Shown: piece by piece, positions 7,394 through 16,188 of the stretch | Layout: every line of letters starts with the position of its first letter | Numbering within the stretch: position 1 is the stretch's first letter | Assembly: GCA_900316445.1 (NCBI GenBank) | Contig: ONCZ01000003.1 | Location: 1 to 64,000 of the forward strand | Source: an uncultured Prevotellaceae bacterium | GTDB lineage: Bacteria; Bacteroidota; Bacteroidia; Bacteroidales; Bacteroidaceae | DNA length: 64,000 bases | Reading direction: 5' to 3' | Position numbers and translations under genes: made by a program | Notes under the pieces: generated by a model | Database searches by the model: none | Seen by the model: only the letters and a program-made list of their open reading frames with translations | What the model was told of the DNA's origin: nothing

Positions 7394-8854
7394 ATGAAAC
7401 TATACTCCGACGACGAGCTGGCAAAGATATTGGATCAGGCGGTGTTCCGTCTGATCAGCGAGGCTGCAGACCATTTAGGGCTGGAGTGCTACGTCGTGGG
7501 CGGCTACGTGAGGGATATCTTCCTGGAGCGGCCTTCCAACGATATCGACGTGGTGGTTGTCGGCAGCGGCATCGCGGTGGCGGAGGAACTGAAACAGATG
7601 CTGGGGCGCAAGGCTCACCTCTCGGTTTTCAGGAACTTCGGTACGGCGCAGGTGAAGTTTCGTCAGAAAGGCGTTGAATACGAAGTGGAGTTCGTCGGCG
7701 CCCGCAAGGAGAGCTACAGCCACGATTCGCGCAAGCCCATCGTGGAGGACGGTACGCTGGAGGACGATCAGAACCGCCGCGACTTCACCATCAATGCGAT
7801 GGCCATCTGTCTGAATAAAGACCGTTTCGGCGAACTCGTCGATCCCTTCAACGGGTTGGCAGATCTCGAAGACGGCATCATCGCCACCCCCCTCGACCCG
7901 GAGATCACTTTTTCTGACGACCCGCTGCGGATGATGCGCTGTGTGCGTTTCGCCACGCAGCTGAATTTCGAGATCGAGCAGGAGACCTATGAGGCGTTGG
8001 AACGGATGGCCGACCGTATCAAGATCGTGAGCGGCGAGCGCATCAAGGACGAACTGAATAAGATCATCCTCGCCCCGCATCCCAGCATCGGCTTCGAATA
8101 TCTGCAGCGCTGTGGACTTCTGAACATCATCCTGCCCGAACTTTCTGCCCTCGATATCGTCGAGCAAAAGAACGGCCGTGCACATAAGAATAATTTTTAC
8201 CATACGCTGGAGGTACTTGAGAATGTAGTCAGGAGTCAGGAGGCAGGAGCCGGGAGTCAGGAGAATAGCCTTTGGCTCCGCTGGGCAGCTTTGTTGCACG
8301 ATGTAGGAAAGACCAAGTCAAAGCGCTGGGATCCGGCAGTAGGATGGACTTTCCATAATCATAATATCATCGGTGCCAAGATGGTGCCAGTCATCTTCCG
8401 TCGGCTTATGCTGCCGATGGATGCGAAGATGAAATATGTGCAGAAATTAGTTGACACGCATATGCGTCCCATCGCCATCGCCGACGATGAGGTGACAGAC
8501 TCTGCCGTGCGTCGTCTGATGAACGATGCGGGAGAGGATATCGACGACCTGATGACGCTCTGTGAGGCCGATATCACTTCGAAGAACGAAGTCCGCAAGA
8601 AGCTGTTCCTCGAGAATTTCCGTATGGTCCGTGAGAAACTCGCCGACCTGAAGGAGAAAGATTACGTCCGTCTGTTGCAGCCCGTGATCGACGGCAATGA
8701 GATTATGGAGATGTTCCATCTGAAGCCCAGCAGGGAGGTCGGCGTACTGAAGCAGTTCCTGAAAGATGCGGTGCTCGACAACCGTGTGGAGAACGAACGG
8801 GAACCCCTGATGCAACTGCTGATGGAGAAGGCCAAACAGATGGGTCTCGTATGA
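7394..8854 (+). CDS. cca: CCA-adding tRNA nucleotidyltransferase / poly(A) polymerase family, with HD domain
   Basis: Class II nucleotidyltransferase that adds or repairs the 3' CCA of tRNA. The N-terminal catalytic site reads GGYVRDIFLERPSNDIDVVV, with RRDFTINAM and DDPLRMMRCVRFA following; the C-terminal HD hydrolase domain has the motif LLHDVGK. The start at 7394 (MKLYSD) is after the promoter; the earlier frame start lies in repeat DNA. Between residues ~275 and 290, just before the HD motif, an in-frame block VRSQEAGAGSQEN is encoded by the GTCAGGA repeat (8225-8263) and is not expected in the family. Whether it is tolerated in a surface loop is an inference. Confidence 0.9.
   Translation: MKLYSDDELAKILDQAVFRLISEAADHLGLECYVVGGYVRDIFLERPSNDIDVVVVGSGIAVAEELKQMLGRKAHLSVFRNFGTAQVKFRQKGVEYEVEFVGARKESYSHDSRKPIVEDGTLEDDQNRRDFTINAMAICLNKDRFGELVDPFNGLADLEDGIIATPLDPEITFSDDPLRMMRCVRFATQLNFEIEQETYEALERMADRIKIVSGERIKDELNKIILAPHPSIGFEYLQRCGLLNIILPELSALDIVEQKNGRAHKNNFYHTLEVLENVVRSQEAGAGSQENSLWLRWAALLHDVGKTKSKRWDPAVGWTFHNHNIIGAKMVPVIFRRLMLPMDAKMKYVQKLVDTHMRPIAIADDEVTDSAVRRLMNDAGEDIDDLMTLCEADITSKNEVRKKLFLENFRMVREKLADLKEKDYVRLLQPVIDGNEIMEMFHLKPSREVGVLKQFLKDAVLDNRVENEREPLMQLLMEKAKQMGLV
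8225..8263 (+). repeat. GTCAGGA heptamer repeat (family A, copy 2) inside cca
   Basis: Five imperfect 7-nt units in the coding orientation, encoding VRSQEAGAGSQEN directly ahead of the HD domain. Confidence 0.85.
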
Positions 8855-8924
8855 AACAATTCTAATAGCCAATAAACTTTGTTAAAATCTGACTTATCCA
8901 ATATATCATAAGATATATTTTTTG

Positions 8925-8932
8925 TACCTTTG
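8925..8932 (+). promoter_or_regulatory. -7 box for the RND efflux operon
   Basis: TACCTTTG, about 80 nt before the adaptor gene. The long leader (8935-9012) contains a weak CGAAAA/TTTTCG inverted repeat. No operator could be identified and no TetR-type regulator sits next to it. Confidence 0.7.
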
Positions 8933-9012
8933 CACCTCGAAAAACCGTGACTGATAAGAATAGTTTTCGGTAAAGGTATTAGATTCAACAAGTAAATCAG
9001 TTTAATAAAGGT

Positions 9013-10173
9013 ATGAAAAAGAACAAGATTTTGATGTTTGCTGCCGCAACGTTGCTGTTGGCATCGTGTGGCGGTGGCGGTGGTCGCCCGACATTTGGCG
9101 ACAATGAGTATCCTGTACAGGCTGTGGGTACGTCGAGTATGCAGATGCAGACCACGTATCCCGCTACTATCAAGGGTGTGCAGGATGTGCAGATTTGTCC
9201 GAAGGTTCAGGGCTTCATCACCCAGATTAACGTGAAGGAAGGTCAGACGGTGGGTGCCGGACAGGTGCTCTTTGTGCTGGATAACGCGACCTATCAGGCT
9301 CAGGTGCGCCAGGCTCAGGCTTCGGTGAATACAGCCCAGGCTCAGTGCAACACTTCCAAGTTGAGTTATGAGAACTCGCAGAAATTGTTTGAGAGTGGCG
9401 TGATCGGTGACTTCGAACTCCAGTCGTCTGCCAACAGCTACGAGCAGGCGAAGGCCAGCCTTTCTGCCGCTCAGGCAACGCTCGCCAATGCCAAGGAGAT
9501 GTTGAGCTTCTGCTACGTGAAGAGCCCGGCCTCTGGTGTAGTGGGTACGCTGCCTTATAAGATTGGTACGCTCGTGAATACCTCGACGGTGATGACCACC
9601 GTGTCGAACAACTCGTCGATGGAGGTATATTTCTCACTGACCGAGAAGGATGCGATGAGTATGACGCAGGCCTCGCTGGGTGAGATGCCATCCGTACAGT
9701 TGCGTCTGGCCGACGGTACGATCTACAATCACGAGGGTAAGGTGACGAAGATGAGCGGTGTGATCGATGCTGCTACGGGTTCCGTGCAGATCATCGCCCT
9801 GTTCCCCAACGCCGAGAAGCTGTTGAAGAGCGGTGGTTCCGGTTCGATCGTCATCCCGAAGAGCAACTCATCGGCCATCGTGATTCCCCAGAGCTGCGTC
9901 TCAGAGGTGCAGGACAAGAAGTTCGTCTATCTGCTGGGCGAGGGTAACAAGGTGAAGTACTCGGAGATCAAGGTGGATCCGCAGAACGATGGTAAGAACT
10001 ATATCGTGACTGAGGGTCTGAAGGTGGGTGACAAGTATGTCACCAACGGTATCACCAAACTGAACGACGGTATGGAGATTGTTCCCATCACCCCGGAGAA
10101 GTATCAGCAGAAGATCGACGAACAGGCTAAAGCCATGAGCGCCGGCGATATCGTCAATGCGATGAAGAAATAA
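9013..10173 (+). CDS. RND efflux periplasmic adaptor lipoprotein
   Basis: Membrane-fusion protein of a tripartite multidrug efflux pump, 386 residues. Lipobox LLLASCGG anchors it; then come the biotinyl-lipoyl-like and helical-hairpin regions (QGFITQINVKEGQTV, DNATYQAQVRQAQASVNTAQAQ) and the beta-barrel domain. First gene of a complete three-gene operon with the RND permease (36 nt downstream) and the outer-membrane factor. Matches AcrA/MexA type. Substrates cannot be told from sequence. Confidence 0.92.
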   Translation: MKKNKILMFAAATLLLASCGGGGGRPTFGDNEYPVQAVGTSSMQMQTTYPATIKGVQDVQICPKVQGFITQINVKEGQTVGAGQVLFVLDNATYQAQVRQAQASVNTAQAQCNTSKLSYENSQKLFESGVIGDFELQSSANSYEQAKASLSAAQATLANAKEMLSFCYVKSPASGVVGTLPYKIGTLVNTSTVMTTVSNNSSMEVYFSLTEKDAMSMTQASLGEMPSVQLRLADGTIYNHEGKVTKMSGVIDAATGSVQIIALFPNAEKLLKSGGSGSIVIPKSNSSAIVIPQSCVSEVQDKKFVYLLGEGNKVKYSEIKVDPQNDGKNYIVTEGLKVGDKYVTNGITKLNDGMEIVPITPEKYQQKIDEQAKAMSAGDIVNAMKK

Positions 10174-10202
10174 TCGTAAATGTGTAAATTGTAAATCGTA
10201 AT
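10173..10202 (+). repeat. TCGTAAA-type spacer repeat
   Basis: Imperfect units of GTAAAT(C/T)(G) fill the gap between adaptor and permease. The same unit fills the ftsX-DUF3098 and DUF3098-uppP gaps (18011-18037, 18258-18291). Confidence 0.65.
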
Positions 10203-10209
10203 TAAGTAT

Positions 10210-13200
10210 ATGACTTTTACTACATTTATAAAACGCCCGGTTTTGTCGACGGTGATCTCCATCCTCATCGTCTTGCTGGGTTTTATCGGACTTGTTTCGC
10301 TGCCTATTGAGCAGTATCCTGATATTGCGCCGCCAACGGTTGCGGTGTGGACTACCTATCCTGGTGCCGATGCTGAGACGGTGAAGAACTCCGTTGTCGT
10401 GCCACTCGAAGAGAGCATCAACGGTGTGGAGGGAATGGACTATATCTCGTCGACGGCCAGTACTGGCTCGGCACAACTCAGTGTGCTGTTCCGTCAGGGC
10501 ATGAATCCTGACATGTGTGCTGTGAACGTGCAGAACCGTGTGCAACAGGCTCAGGCATTGTTGCCGGCAGAAGTAACTCGTATCGGTGTGACCGTCCAGA
10601 AGCGTCAGACATCACAGGTGCTGATGTTTACGCTGACTTCTGAAGACGGCCGTTACGATGATGAGTTCCTGACGAACTACAGTAATATCAACATCATCCC
10701 GGCCATCAAGCGTATTCAAGGTGTGGGTGACGTGCAGTCGCCTGGTATGAAAACTTACTCTATGCGTATCTGGCTGAAGCCCGACGTGATGAAACAGTAC
10801 GGCCTGATGCCTTCCGATATCAGCGGTGTGCTGGCAGAGCAGAACATCGAGGCTGCTCCTGGTACCTTTGGCGAACAGTCGGACGTGGCCTATGAGTATG
10901 CCATGCGCTATACAGGCCGTCTGAAGAGTGAGGAAGAGTTTGGTAATATCATCATTCAGAGTAATGCTGACGGTACGACGTTGAAACTCAAGGATGTGGC
11001 AAAGATCGAATTGGGAGGTCAGATGTATTCTGTGTCTATGAGAAACAACAATCTGCCTTCTGTGCTGGGTATGGTACAGCAGATTGCCGGTTCTAACGCC
11101 AACGAGATTGCCAAACAGGTGAAGGCCGAACTCGAGGAGCAGGCCAAACTGTTCCCCCCGGGCATGACCTATAAGATCAACTACGACGTGACAGAGTTCC
11201 TCTATGCCTCAATCGAGGAGGTGGTGTTCACACTGTTCTTCACGTTGTTCCTCGTGTTTATCGTGATCTACATCTTCTTACAGGACTGGCGCTCTACGCT
11301 CATCCCGCTGATTGCCGTGCCGGTGTCACTGGTGGGTACGTTCTTCTTCCTGAGCGTGTTCGGATTCTCCATCAACCTGCTGACGCTGTCTGCCTTGCTG
11401 CTGGCCATCGCCATTGTGGTGGACGATGCTATTGTGGTGGTCGAGGCCGTGCATGCCAAGTTGGATCAGGGCTATAAGTCACCGCTGACGGCTTCTATCG
11501 ATGCCATGAACGAGATCTCGGGTGCTATCATCTCCATCACGCTGGTGATGTCAGCAGTGTTTATCCCAGTATCGTTCATAGGTGGAACTTCTGGTACGTT
11601 CTATCGTGAGTTCGGTGTGACGATGGCTGTGTCTATCGTGATCTCGGCTATGAACGCCCTGACACTGTCGCCGGCTCTCTGTGCCATCTTCCTGAAACCT
11701 CACGACAAGGAGGGACACGAAAAGAAGATGTCGCGTATCGATCGTTTCCATCAGTCGTTCAATACGGCCTTTGATGCGACGTTGGGGAAATATAAGGGCA
11801 TCATTGAGAAGCTGGTCCGCAAACCAGTGGCTATCATTCTGACGGTGGTTATCGGTCTGGCAGTGTTGGGTACGACCATGTTCACGGCCAAGTCGGGTCT
11901 GGTGCCTTCCGAGGATACGGGTACGCTCTTCTGTACTATCACGATGCCTCCCGCTACGTCTGTCGCCCGTACCCGTCAGGTCATTGACGAGGTGGACAAG
12001 ATTCTGGCTGCCGATCCCGCTATCCAAAGTCGTGAGCAGATTCAGGGTTACAACTTTATCGCAGGCTCGGGCTCTGACCAGGCTACGTTCATCATCAAGC
12101 TGAAGCCATTCTCAGAGCGCCAGAAGAGTCTTTGGTGGAAGATCAGCGGTCTGTGGCTGGGGGACGGTATCTACCGTTTCTTCATCGATCCCTTCGATGC
12201 TACGGGTGTCATCGCCCAGATTTTCATCAAGACGGCTCACATCAAGGATGCCTCCATCCTGGCTTTCCAGCCACCTATGATTCCCGGCTTCTCGGCTAAC
12301 AGTGGCGTGTCCATCGTGATGCAGGACCGTACGGGTGGTGACTTGACGAAATTCTATGGTATCGTCAAGGATTATATCGCAGAGCTTAACAAACTTCCGG
12401 AGTTCCAGATGGCGCAGACCTCTTACAACCCCAACTATCCCCAGTACATGATTCATGTCGATGTGGCCAAGTGCAAACAGACTGGCATCTCGCCTTCTAC
12501 GGTTCTGTCTACGCTGCAGGGTTACTATGGCGGTCTCTATGCCTCTAACTTCAATGCCTACGGAAAACTCTACCGTGTGATGATACAGGGTTCGCCCGAG
12601 ACACGCATGACCAAAGAGTCGCTTAATAATATATATGTACGCACGCCTGCGGGAATGGCTCCCGTCAAGGAGTTCTGCAATCTGGAGCGTGTCTATGGTC
12701 CTACGAACATCAGCCGCTTCAACTTGTTCACTTCTATTAATGTGACGGCTACGGTGGCAGATGGCTATTCCACCGGTGAGGCTATCGCGGCTGCTGAGAA
12801 GGTGGCTGCCGACATGTTGCCGACAGGTTACTCTTACGAATATCAGGGTCTTACCCGTGAGGAGGCTAAGGCTTCCAACACCACAGGCCTGATCTTCGTG
12901 CTCTGTTTCATCTTCATCTATCTGATTCTGTCAGCCCAGTACGAGTCCTATATCCTGCCGCTGTCTGTGGTGCTCTCTGTGCCGTTCGGCTTGGCTGGCT
13001 GCTATCTGTTTACCATGATGTTCGGCCATGCCAACGATATCTACATGCAGATCTCGCTGATTATGCTGATCGGACTGTTGGCCAAGAACGCCATCCTGAT
13101 TGTGCAGTTCGCCTTGGAGCGTCGTCAGACGGGTATGGCCATCTCGTGGTCGGCCATTCTGGGTGCCGCAGCCCGTCTGCGTCCTATCCTGATGACCTCT

Positions 13201-13470
13201 CTGGCTATGGTCATCGGTCTGCTGCCGATGATGTTTGCCAGCGGTGTGGGTAAGAATGGTAACCAGACGCTGGGTGCTGCTGCCGTTGGTGGTATGCTCA
13301 TCGGTACACTCATGCAGCTCTTCGTCGTTCCTACGCTGTTCGTTATCTTCCAGTCCTTACAGGAGAAGATCAGTCCGCTTAAGTTCGAGGATGAAGAGAA
13401 CGAGGCTGTGGCAGCCGAGCTGGCTCAGTATGCACATGCAAAACCTGTGGACTACGAATTAGAGAAATAA
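10210..13470 (+). CDS. RND multidrug efflux permease (HAE1/AcrB type)
   Basis: Inner-membrane proton-driven pump of 1086 residues, normal for the family (about 1030-1080). Twelve membrane helices in two halves with large periplasmic loops. The N-terminus FIKRPVLSTVISILIVLLGF, the helix-4 aspartate pair (AIAIVVDDAIVVVEAVH) needed for proton relay, and the C-terminal GLLAKNAILIVQFA motif are all present. Works with the adaptor upstream and the outer-membrane factor downstream. Confidence 0.95.
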   Translation: MTFTTFIKRPVLSTVISILIVLLGFIGLVSLPIEQYPDIAPPTVAVWTTYPGADAETVKNSVVVPLEESINGVEGMDYISSTASTGSAQLSVLFRQGMNPDMCAVNVQNRVQQAQALLPAEVTRIGVTVQKRQTSQVLMFTLTSEDGRYDDEFLTNYSNINIIPAIKRIQGVGDVQSPGMKTYSMRIWLKPDVMKQYGLMPSDISGVLAEQNIEAAPGTFGEQSDVAYEYAMRYTGRLKSEEEFGNIIIQSNADGTTLKLKDVAKIELGGQMYSVSMRNNNLPSVLGMVQQIAGSNANEIAKQVKAELEEQAKLFPPGMTYKINYDVTEFLYASIEEVVFTLFFTLFLVFIVIYIFLQDWRSTLIPLIAVPVSLVGTFFFLSVFGFSINLLTLSALLLAIAIVVDDAIVVVEAVHAKLDQGYKSPLTASIDAMNEISGAIISITLVMSAVFIPVSFIGGTSGTFYREFGVTMAVSIVISAMNALTLSPALCAIFLKPHDKEGHEKKMSRIDRFHQSFNTAFDATLGKYKGIIEKLVRKPVAIILTVVIGLAVLGTTMFTAKSGLVPSEDTGTLFCTITMPPATSVARTRQVIDEVDKILAADPAIQSREQIQGYNFIAGSGSDQATFIIKLKPFSERQKSLWWKISGLWLGDGIYRFFIDPFDATGVIAQIFIKTAHIKDASILAFQPPMIPGFSANSGVSIVMQDRTGGDLTKFYGIVKDYIAELNKLPEFQMAQTSYNPNYPQYMIHVDVAKCKQTGISPSTVLSTLQGYYGGLYASNFNAYGKLYRVMIQGSPETRMTKESLNNIYVRTPAGMAPVKEFCNLERVYGPTNISRFNLFTSINVTATVADGYSTGEAIAAAEKVAADMLPTGYSYEYQGLTREEAKASNTTGLIFVLCFIFIYLILSAQYESYILPLSVVLSVPFGLAGCYLFTMMFGHANDIYMQISLIMLIGLLAKNAILIVQFALERRQTGMAISWSAILGAAARLRPILMTSLAMVIGLLPMMFASGVGKNGNQTLGAAAVGGMLIGTLMQLFVVPTLFVIFQSLQEKISPLKFEDEENEAVAAELAQYAHAKPVDYELEK

Positions 13471-13550
13471 TTAAAAAATTAAAGAATTATAAAATTGAAA
13501 AGGAATGAGTATGAAGAATATAATTTTTAAGTCTTTTAATTTTTTAATTG
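13469..13550. repeat. A+T-rich two-arm inverted repeat around the OMF start
   Basis: Left arm (13469-13502, AATTAAAAAATTAAA-type units) and right arm (13522-13550) are imperfect inverted copies, with the OMF start codon in the loop. The right arm is translated as part of the signal peptide (SFNFLIAV). Confidence 0.7.
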
Positions 13551-14902
13551 CTGTATCGTTGCTGTCAGGGTGCGGACTCTATAACAAATACGAGCGTCCT
13601 GAGGTGGATACGAAGGGGCTGGTGCGCGACACGGTGTCGATTACCGACACCCTCGCTGTGGCTGATACCACAACGTTTGGTAACCTGCCCTGGCGTAGCG
13701 TCTTCACAGACCCTCAGCTGCAGGCACTCATCCAGCAGGGACTCGACAACAATCCAGACCTGCTCAATGCAGCCCTTAATGTCCACATGGTGAATGAGGG
13801 CCTGAAGGTTGCCAAACTGGCCTTCCTGCCCTCTGTCGCCTTGAGCCCGCAGGGGACGCTCCAGTCGTTTGATGGTGCCGCCGCCACCAAGGCGTACACG
13901 CTGCCCGTCTCGGCCTCGTGGAACGTAGACCTCTTCGGCAATCTGCTCTCTGTGAAGCGCAGTGCCCAGATGCAGCTCATCGCCACCGAGGACTATCAGA
14001 CGGTTGTTAAGTGTAACATCATCTCTTCCATTGCCAACCTCTATTACACGCTGCTGATGCTCGACCGCCAGTTGGAGATTGTCATCGACATGGAGCAGCT
14101 GACGAAGGAGACCTGGGAGAAGATGAAGTTTATGCATGAGAACCGCGTGGGCTACCGTTCTACGGCCGTGCAGAGTGCTGAGGCCGCCTACTATCAGGTG
14201 CAGACGCAGAGAATTGACATTCTGCGCCAGACCCGTGAGATCGAGAACTCCATCTCGCTGCTGATCGGACAGCCTGGGCAGACCATTCCCCGTAGCACCT
14301 TTGCAGATCAGAGCCTGCCCTCTGAGTTCTCTACTGGCGTGGGTATACAGATGCTGGCCAACCGTGCCGACGTGCATGCCAACGAGATGGCTCTGGCCCA
14401 GTGTTTCTATGATATCGAGACTGCCCGTAGCCGTTTCTATCCCAGCATTACCATCTCGGGAACAGCCGCTTTCACCAATAACAATGGGTTGGTGAATCCC
14501 GGCAAGTGGCTCTTGCAGGCGGTGGGTAGTCTGGTGCAGCCCATCTTCCAGCACGGACAGATCGTCGCTGGCTTGAAGGTGGCCAAGGATAAGTATGAAC
14601 AGGCCTTCAACACCTGGCAGAATTCAGTCTACAAGGCTGGTAACGAGGTGTCTAACGCTTTGTCTTCCTACAATGGCTATGCAGACATGGTGGTGCTCGA
14701 CGCCAAGCGCGTGGCAGTGCTCAAGCAGAATGTCGCGGACACCCGCAAGCTCATGGAGTCGTCATCTAACACTACCTACCTCGAAGTGATCTCCGCCCAG
14801 AGTAACCTGCTCAATGCCGAGATCAACGAGGTCAGCGACCAGTTCAGAAAGATGCAGTCCGTCGTCAACCTCTACCAGGCCCTCGGAGGCGGAGCTAAGT
14901 GA
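13505..14902 (+). CDS. RND efflux outer-membrane factor lipoprotein (TolC/OprM/NodT family)
   Basis: Outer-membrane channel of the efflux pump, 465 residues. Signal peptide and lipobox (LLSGCGLYNKYERPE), then the usual two structural repeats of the OMF fold, with LPSVALSPQG and FYPSITISGTA in matching positions and long helical stretches. The start could be ATG 13505 or ATG 13511. The 5' coding end is built from the right arm of an A+T-rich inverted repeat. Ends 5 nt before the inverted-repeat element that carries the four-helix-bundle gene. Confidence 0.9.
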   Translation: MSMKNIIFKSFNFLIAVSLLSGCGLYNKYERPEVDTKGLVRDTVSITDTLAVADTTTFGNLPWRSVFTDPQLQALIQQGLDNNPDLLNAALNVHMVNEGLKVAKLAFLPSVALSPQGTLQSFDGAAATKAYTLPVSASWNVDLFGNLLSVKRSAQMQLIATEDYQTVVKCNIISSIANLYYTLLMLDRQLEIVIDMEQLTKETWEKMKFMHENRVGYRSTAVQSAEAAYYQVQTQRIDILRQTREIENSISLLIGQPGQTIPRSTFADQSLPSEFSTGVGIQMLANRADVHANEMALAQCFYDIETARSRFYPSITISGTAAFTNNNGLVNPGKWLLQAVGSLVQPIFQHGQIVAGLKVAKDKYEQAFNTWQNSVYKAGNEVSNALSSYNGYADMVVLDAKRVAVLKQNVADTRKLMESSSNTTYLEVISAQSNLLNAEINEVSDQFRKMQSVVNLYQALGGGAK

Positions 14903-14906
14903 TAAA

Positions 14907-15360
14907 AGGAGAGAAGGAGTAAGGAGAGAAGGAGTAAGTAGATATGAATATGACGCAGAGTTTCAAAGAGATTGTCGCTTGGCAGAAGGCACATGCTTTT
15001 GTCGTGATGGTCTATAAAACCTGTGCATCATTTCCTGCATACGAGCGCCATGGATTATGGTCGCAATTTACAAGAGCAGCAGTTTCTATTGCCGCTAATA
15101 TTGCTGAGGGGTATAGAAAAGATGGTATTGCAGACAAACTGCGATTCCTGAATATCTCTCAAGGCAGTCTGGAAGAATGCAGATACTATATTCTTCTCTC
15201 TTATGATCTCGATTACATAGATGAAAGTAAGTATAATAATATGAACCAGAGTATTGAGGAAGTGAGTAGGTTGTTGAATGCCTATTATAAAGGGATCAAG
15301 GATAGAAATTACCTTTAAGTCATTTCTACTTCTCTCCTTACTCCTTCTCTCCTTACTCCT
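14907..15360. mobile_element. Inverted-repeat element carrying a four-helix-bundle gene
   Basis: A 454-bp unit bounded by 35-nt inverted ends (14907-14941 and 15326-15360). Each end is built of the 14-nt unit GGAGAGAAGGAGTAA; the two ends pair when shifted by half a unit. It lies exactly between the OMF stop and the lpxA start and contains a single gene. The cargo type is the one found in 23S rRNA intervening sequences, which also sit between pairing arms (family knowledge). Mobility is inferred. Confidence 0.65.
14944..15318 (+). CDS. Four-helix-bundle protein, 23S rRNA intervening-sequence type
   Basis: A 124-residue all-helical protein of the family (TIGR02436-like) first seen in 23S rRNA intervening sequences and structurally related to the Avd accessory protein of diversity-generating retroelements. 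Family features: SFKEIVAWQKAHAF, YERHGLWSQFTRAAVSIAANIAEGY, the FLNISQGSLEECRYY helix. The biochemical role of stand-alone members is unknown; Avd proteins bind nucleic acid and reverse transcriptase, but none is encoded nearby. Base composition is more A+T-rich than the flanking efflux and lpxA genes. It is the only gene inside inverted ends (14907-15360). ATG 14944 or 14950 could be the start. Confidence 0.85.
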   Translation: MNMTQSFKEIVAWQKAHAFVVMVYKTCASFPAYERHGLWSQFTRAAVSIAANIAEGYRKDGIADKLRFLNISQGSLEECRYYILLSYDLDYIDESKYNNMNQSIEEVSRLLNAYYKGIKDRNYL

Positions 15361-15375
15361 AAAAAAGTGAATGAA

Positions 15376-16152
15376 ATGAACGAAATTTCTCCCAAAGCCG
15401 AGATTTCTCCCAAGGCGAAGATCGGCAACAACTGTAAGATATTCCCCTTCGTGTATATCGAGGACGACGTGGAGATCGGTGACAACTGCATCATCTTCCC
15501 CTTCGTCTCCATCTGCGACGGCTCGCGCATCGGTAAGAGCAACAAGATCCATCAGGGCTCCGTCATCGCTGCCCTGCCGCAGGACTTCAACTTCCGTGGC
15601 GCTAAGTCGTATGTGGAGATCGGCGACAACAACGTCATCCGCGAGAATGTCGTCATCAACCGTGGTACCAACCGCGACGGCGTGACGAAGATCGGTAGCC
15701 ATAACTTCCTGCTCGAAGGAACCCACATCAGCCACGATACGGTGGTGGGCGACCACTGCGTGTTCGGTTATGGTACGAAGATTGCCGGCGACTGCGAGAT
15801 CGGCAATGGTGTCATCTTCTCCTCTGGTGCCATTCAGAATGCCAACACCCGTGCCGGAGACCTCGCGCTGATTCAGGCAGGCACGGCCTTCTCGCACGAC
15901 GTGCCTCCCTACGTCATTGCTGGTGGTAATCCGATGGAGTATGGCGGTCCCAACACGACGGTGATGGACTATGCCGAGATCGACAAGAAGGTTCAGAGCC
16001 ACATCGCCAATGCCTATCGTCTGCTCTTCCACGGTAAGACGAGCGTTTTCGATGTCATCAAACAGATTCGCGACCAGGTGCCCGATGGTCCTGAGATCCA
16101 GAACATCATCCGCTTCCTGGAAAACTCCAAGCGCGGCATTATGTGTAAATAA
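15376..16152 (+). CDS. lpxA: LpxA-family UDP-N-acetylglucosamine O-acyltransferase
   Basis: Left-handed beta-helix acyltransferase, 258 residues, with hexapeptide repeats (ISPKAEISPKAKIGNN, VEIGDNCIIF) from residue 3 on. The catalytic histidine region reads EGTHISHDTVVGDHC, and NRGTNRDGVTKIG precedes it as in LpxA. The C-terminal helical part (VDVIKQIRDQ-like) is present. LpxA starts lipid A synthesis by acylating UDP-GlcNAc. Some features (IFSSGAIQNANTRAGDLALI) diverge from standard LpxA, so it may be a second, specialised copy. The ATG at 15376 is preferred over GTG 15367. Confidence 0.78.
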   Translation: MNEISPKAEISPKAKIGNNCKIFPFVYIEDDVEIGDNCIIFPFVSICDGSRIGKSNKIHQGSVIAALPQDFNFRGAKSYVEIGDNNVIRENVVINRGTNRDGVTKIGSHNFLLEGTHISHDTVVGDHCVFGYGTKIAGDCEIGNGVIFSSGAIQNANTRAGDLALIQAGTAFSHDVPPYVIAGGNPMEYGGPNTTVMDYAEIDKKVQSHIANAYRLLFHGKTSVFDVIKQIRDQVPDGPEIQNIIRFLENSKRGIMCK

Positions 16153-16158
16153 CAATCG

Positions 16159-16183
16159 AATCCCTGCCAACCGGCAGGGATTT
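16159..16183. terminator. Bidirectional terminator hairpin
   Basis: AATCCCTGCC loop AACC-type GGCAGGGATTT, between the convergent lpxA-like and radical SAM genes, with a T-rich tail on the plus strand. Confidence 0.75.
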
Positions 16184-16188
16184 GTTCT

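Noticed and set aside
6775..7677. Plus-strand 300-codon frame
   Set aside because: Runs antisense to the lipoprotein and out of frame with cca; it has no protein features.
14944..15318. Diversity-generating retroelement (Avd-like gene)
   Set aside because: No reverse transcriptase, template repeat or variable repeat could be found nearby; only the fold family is shared.
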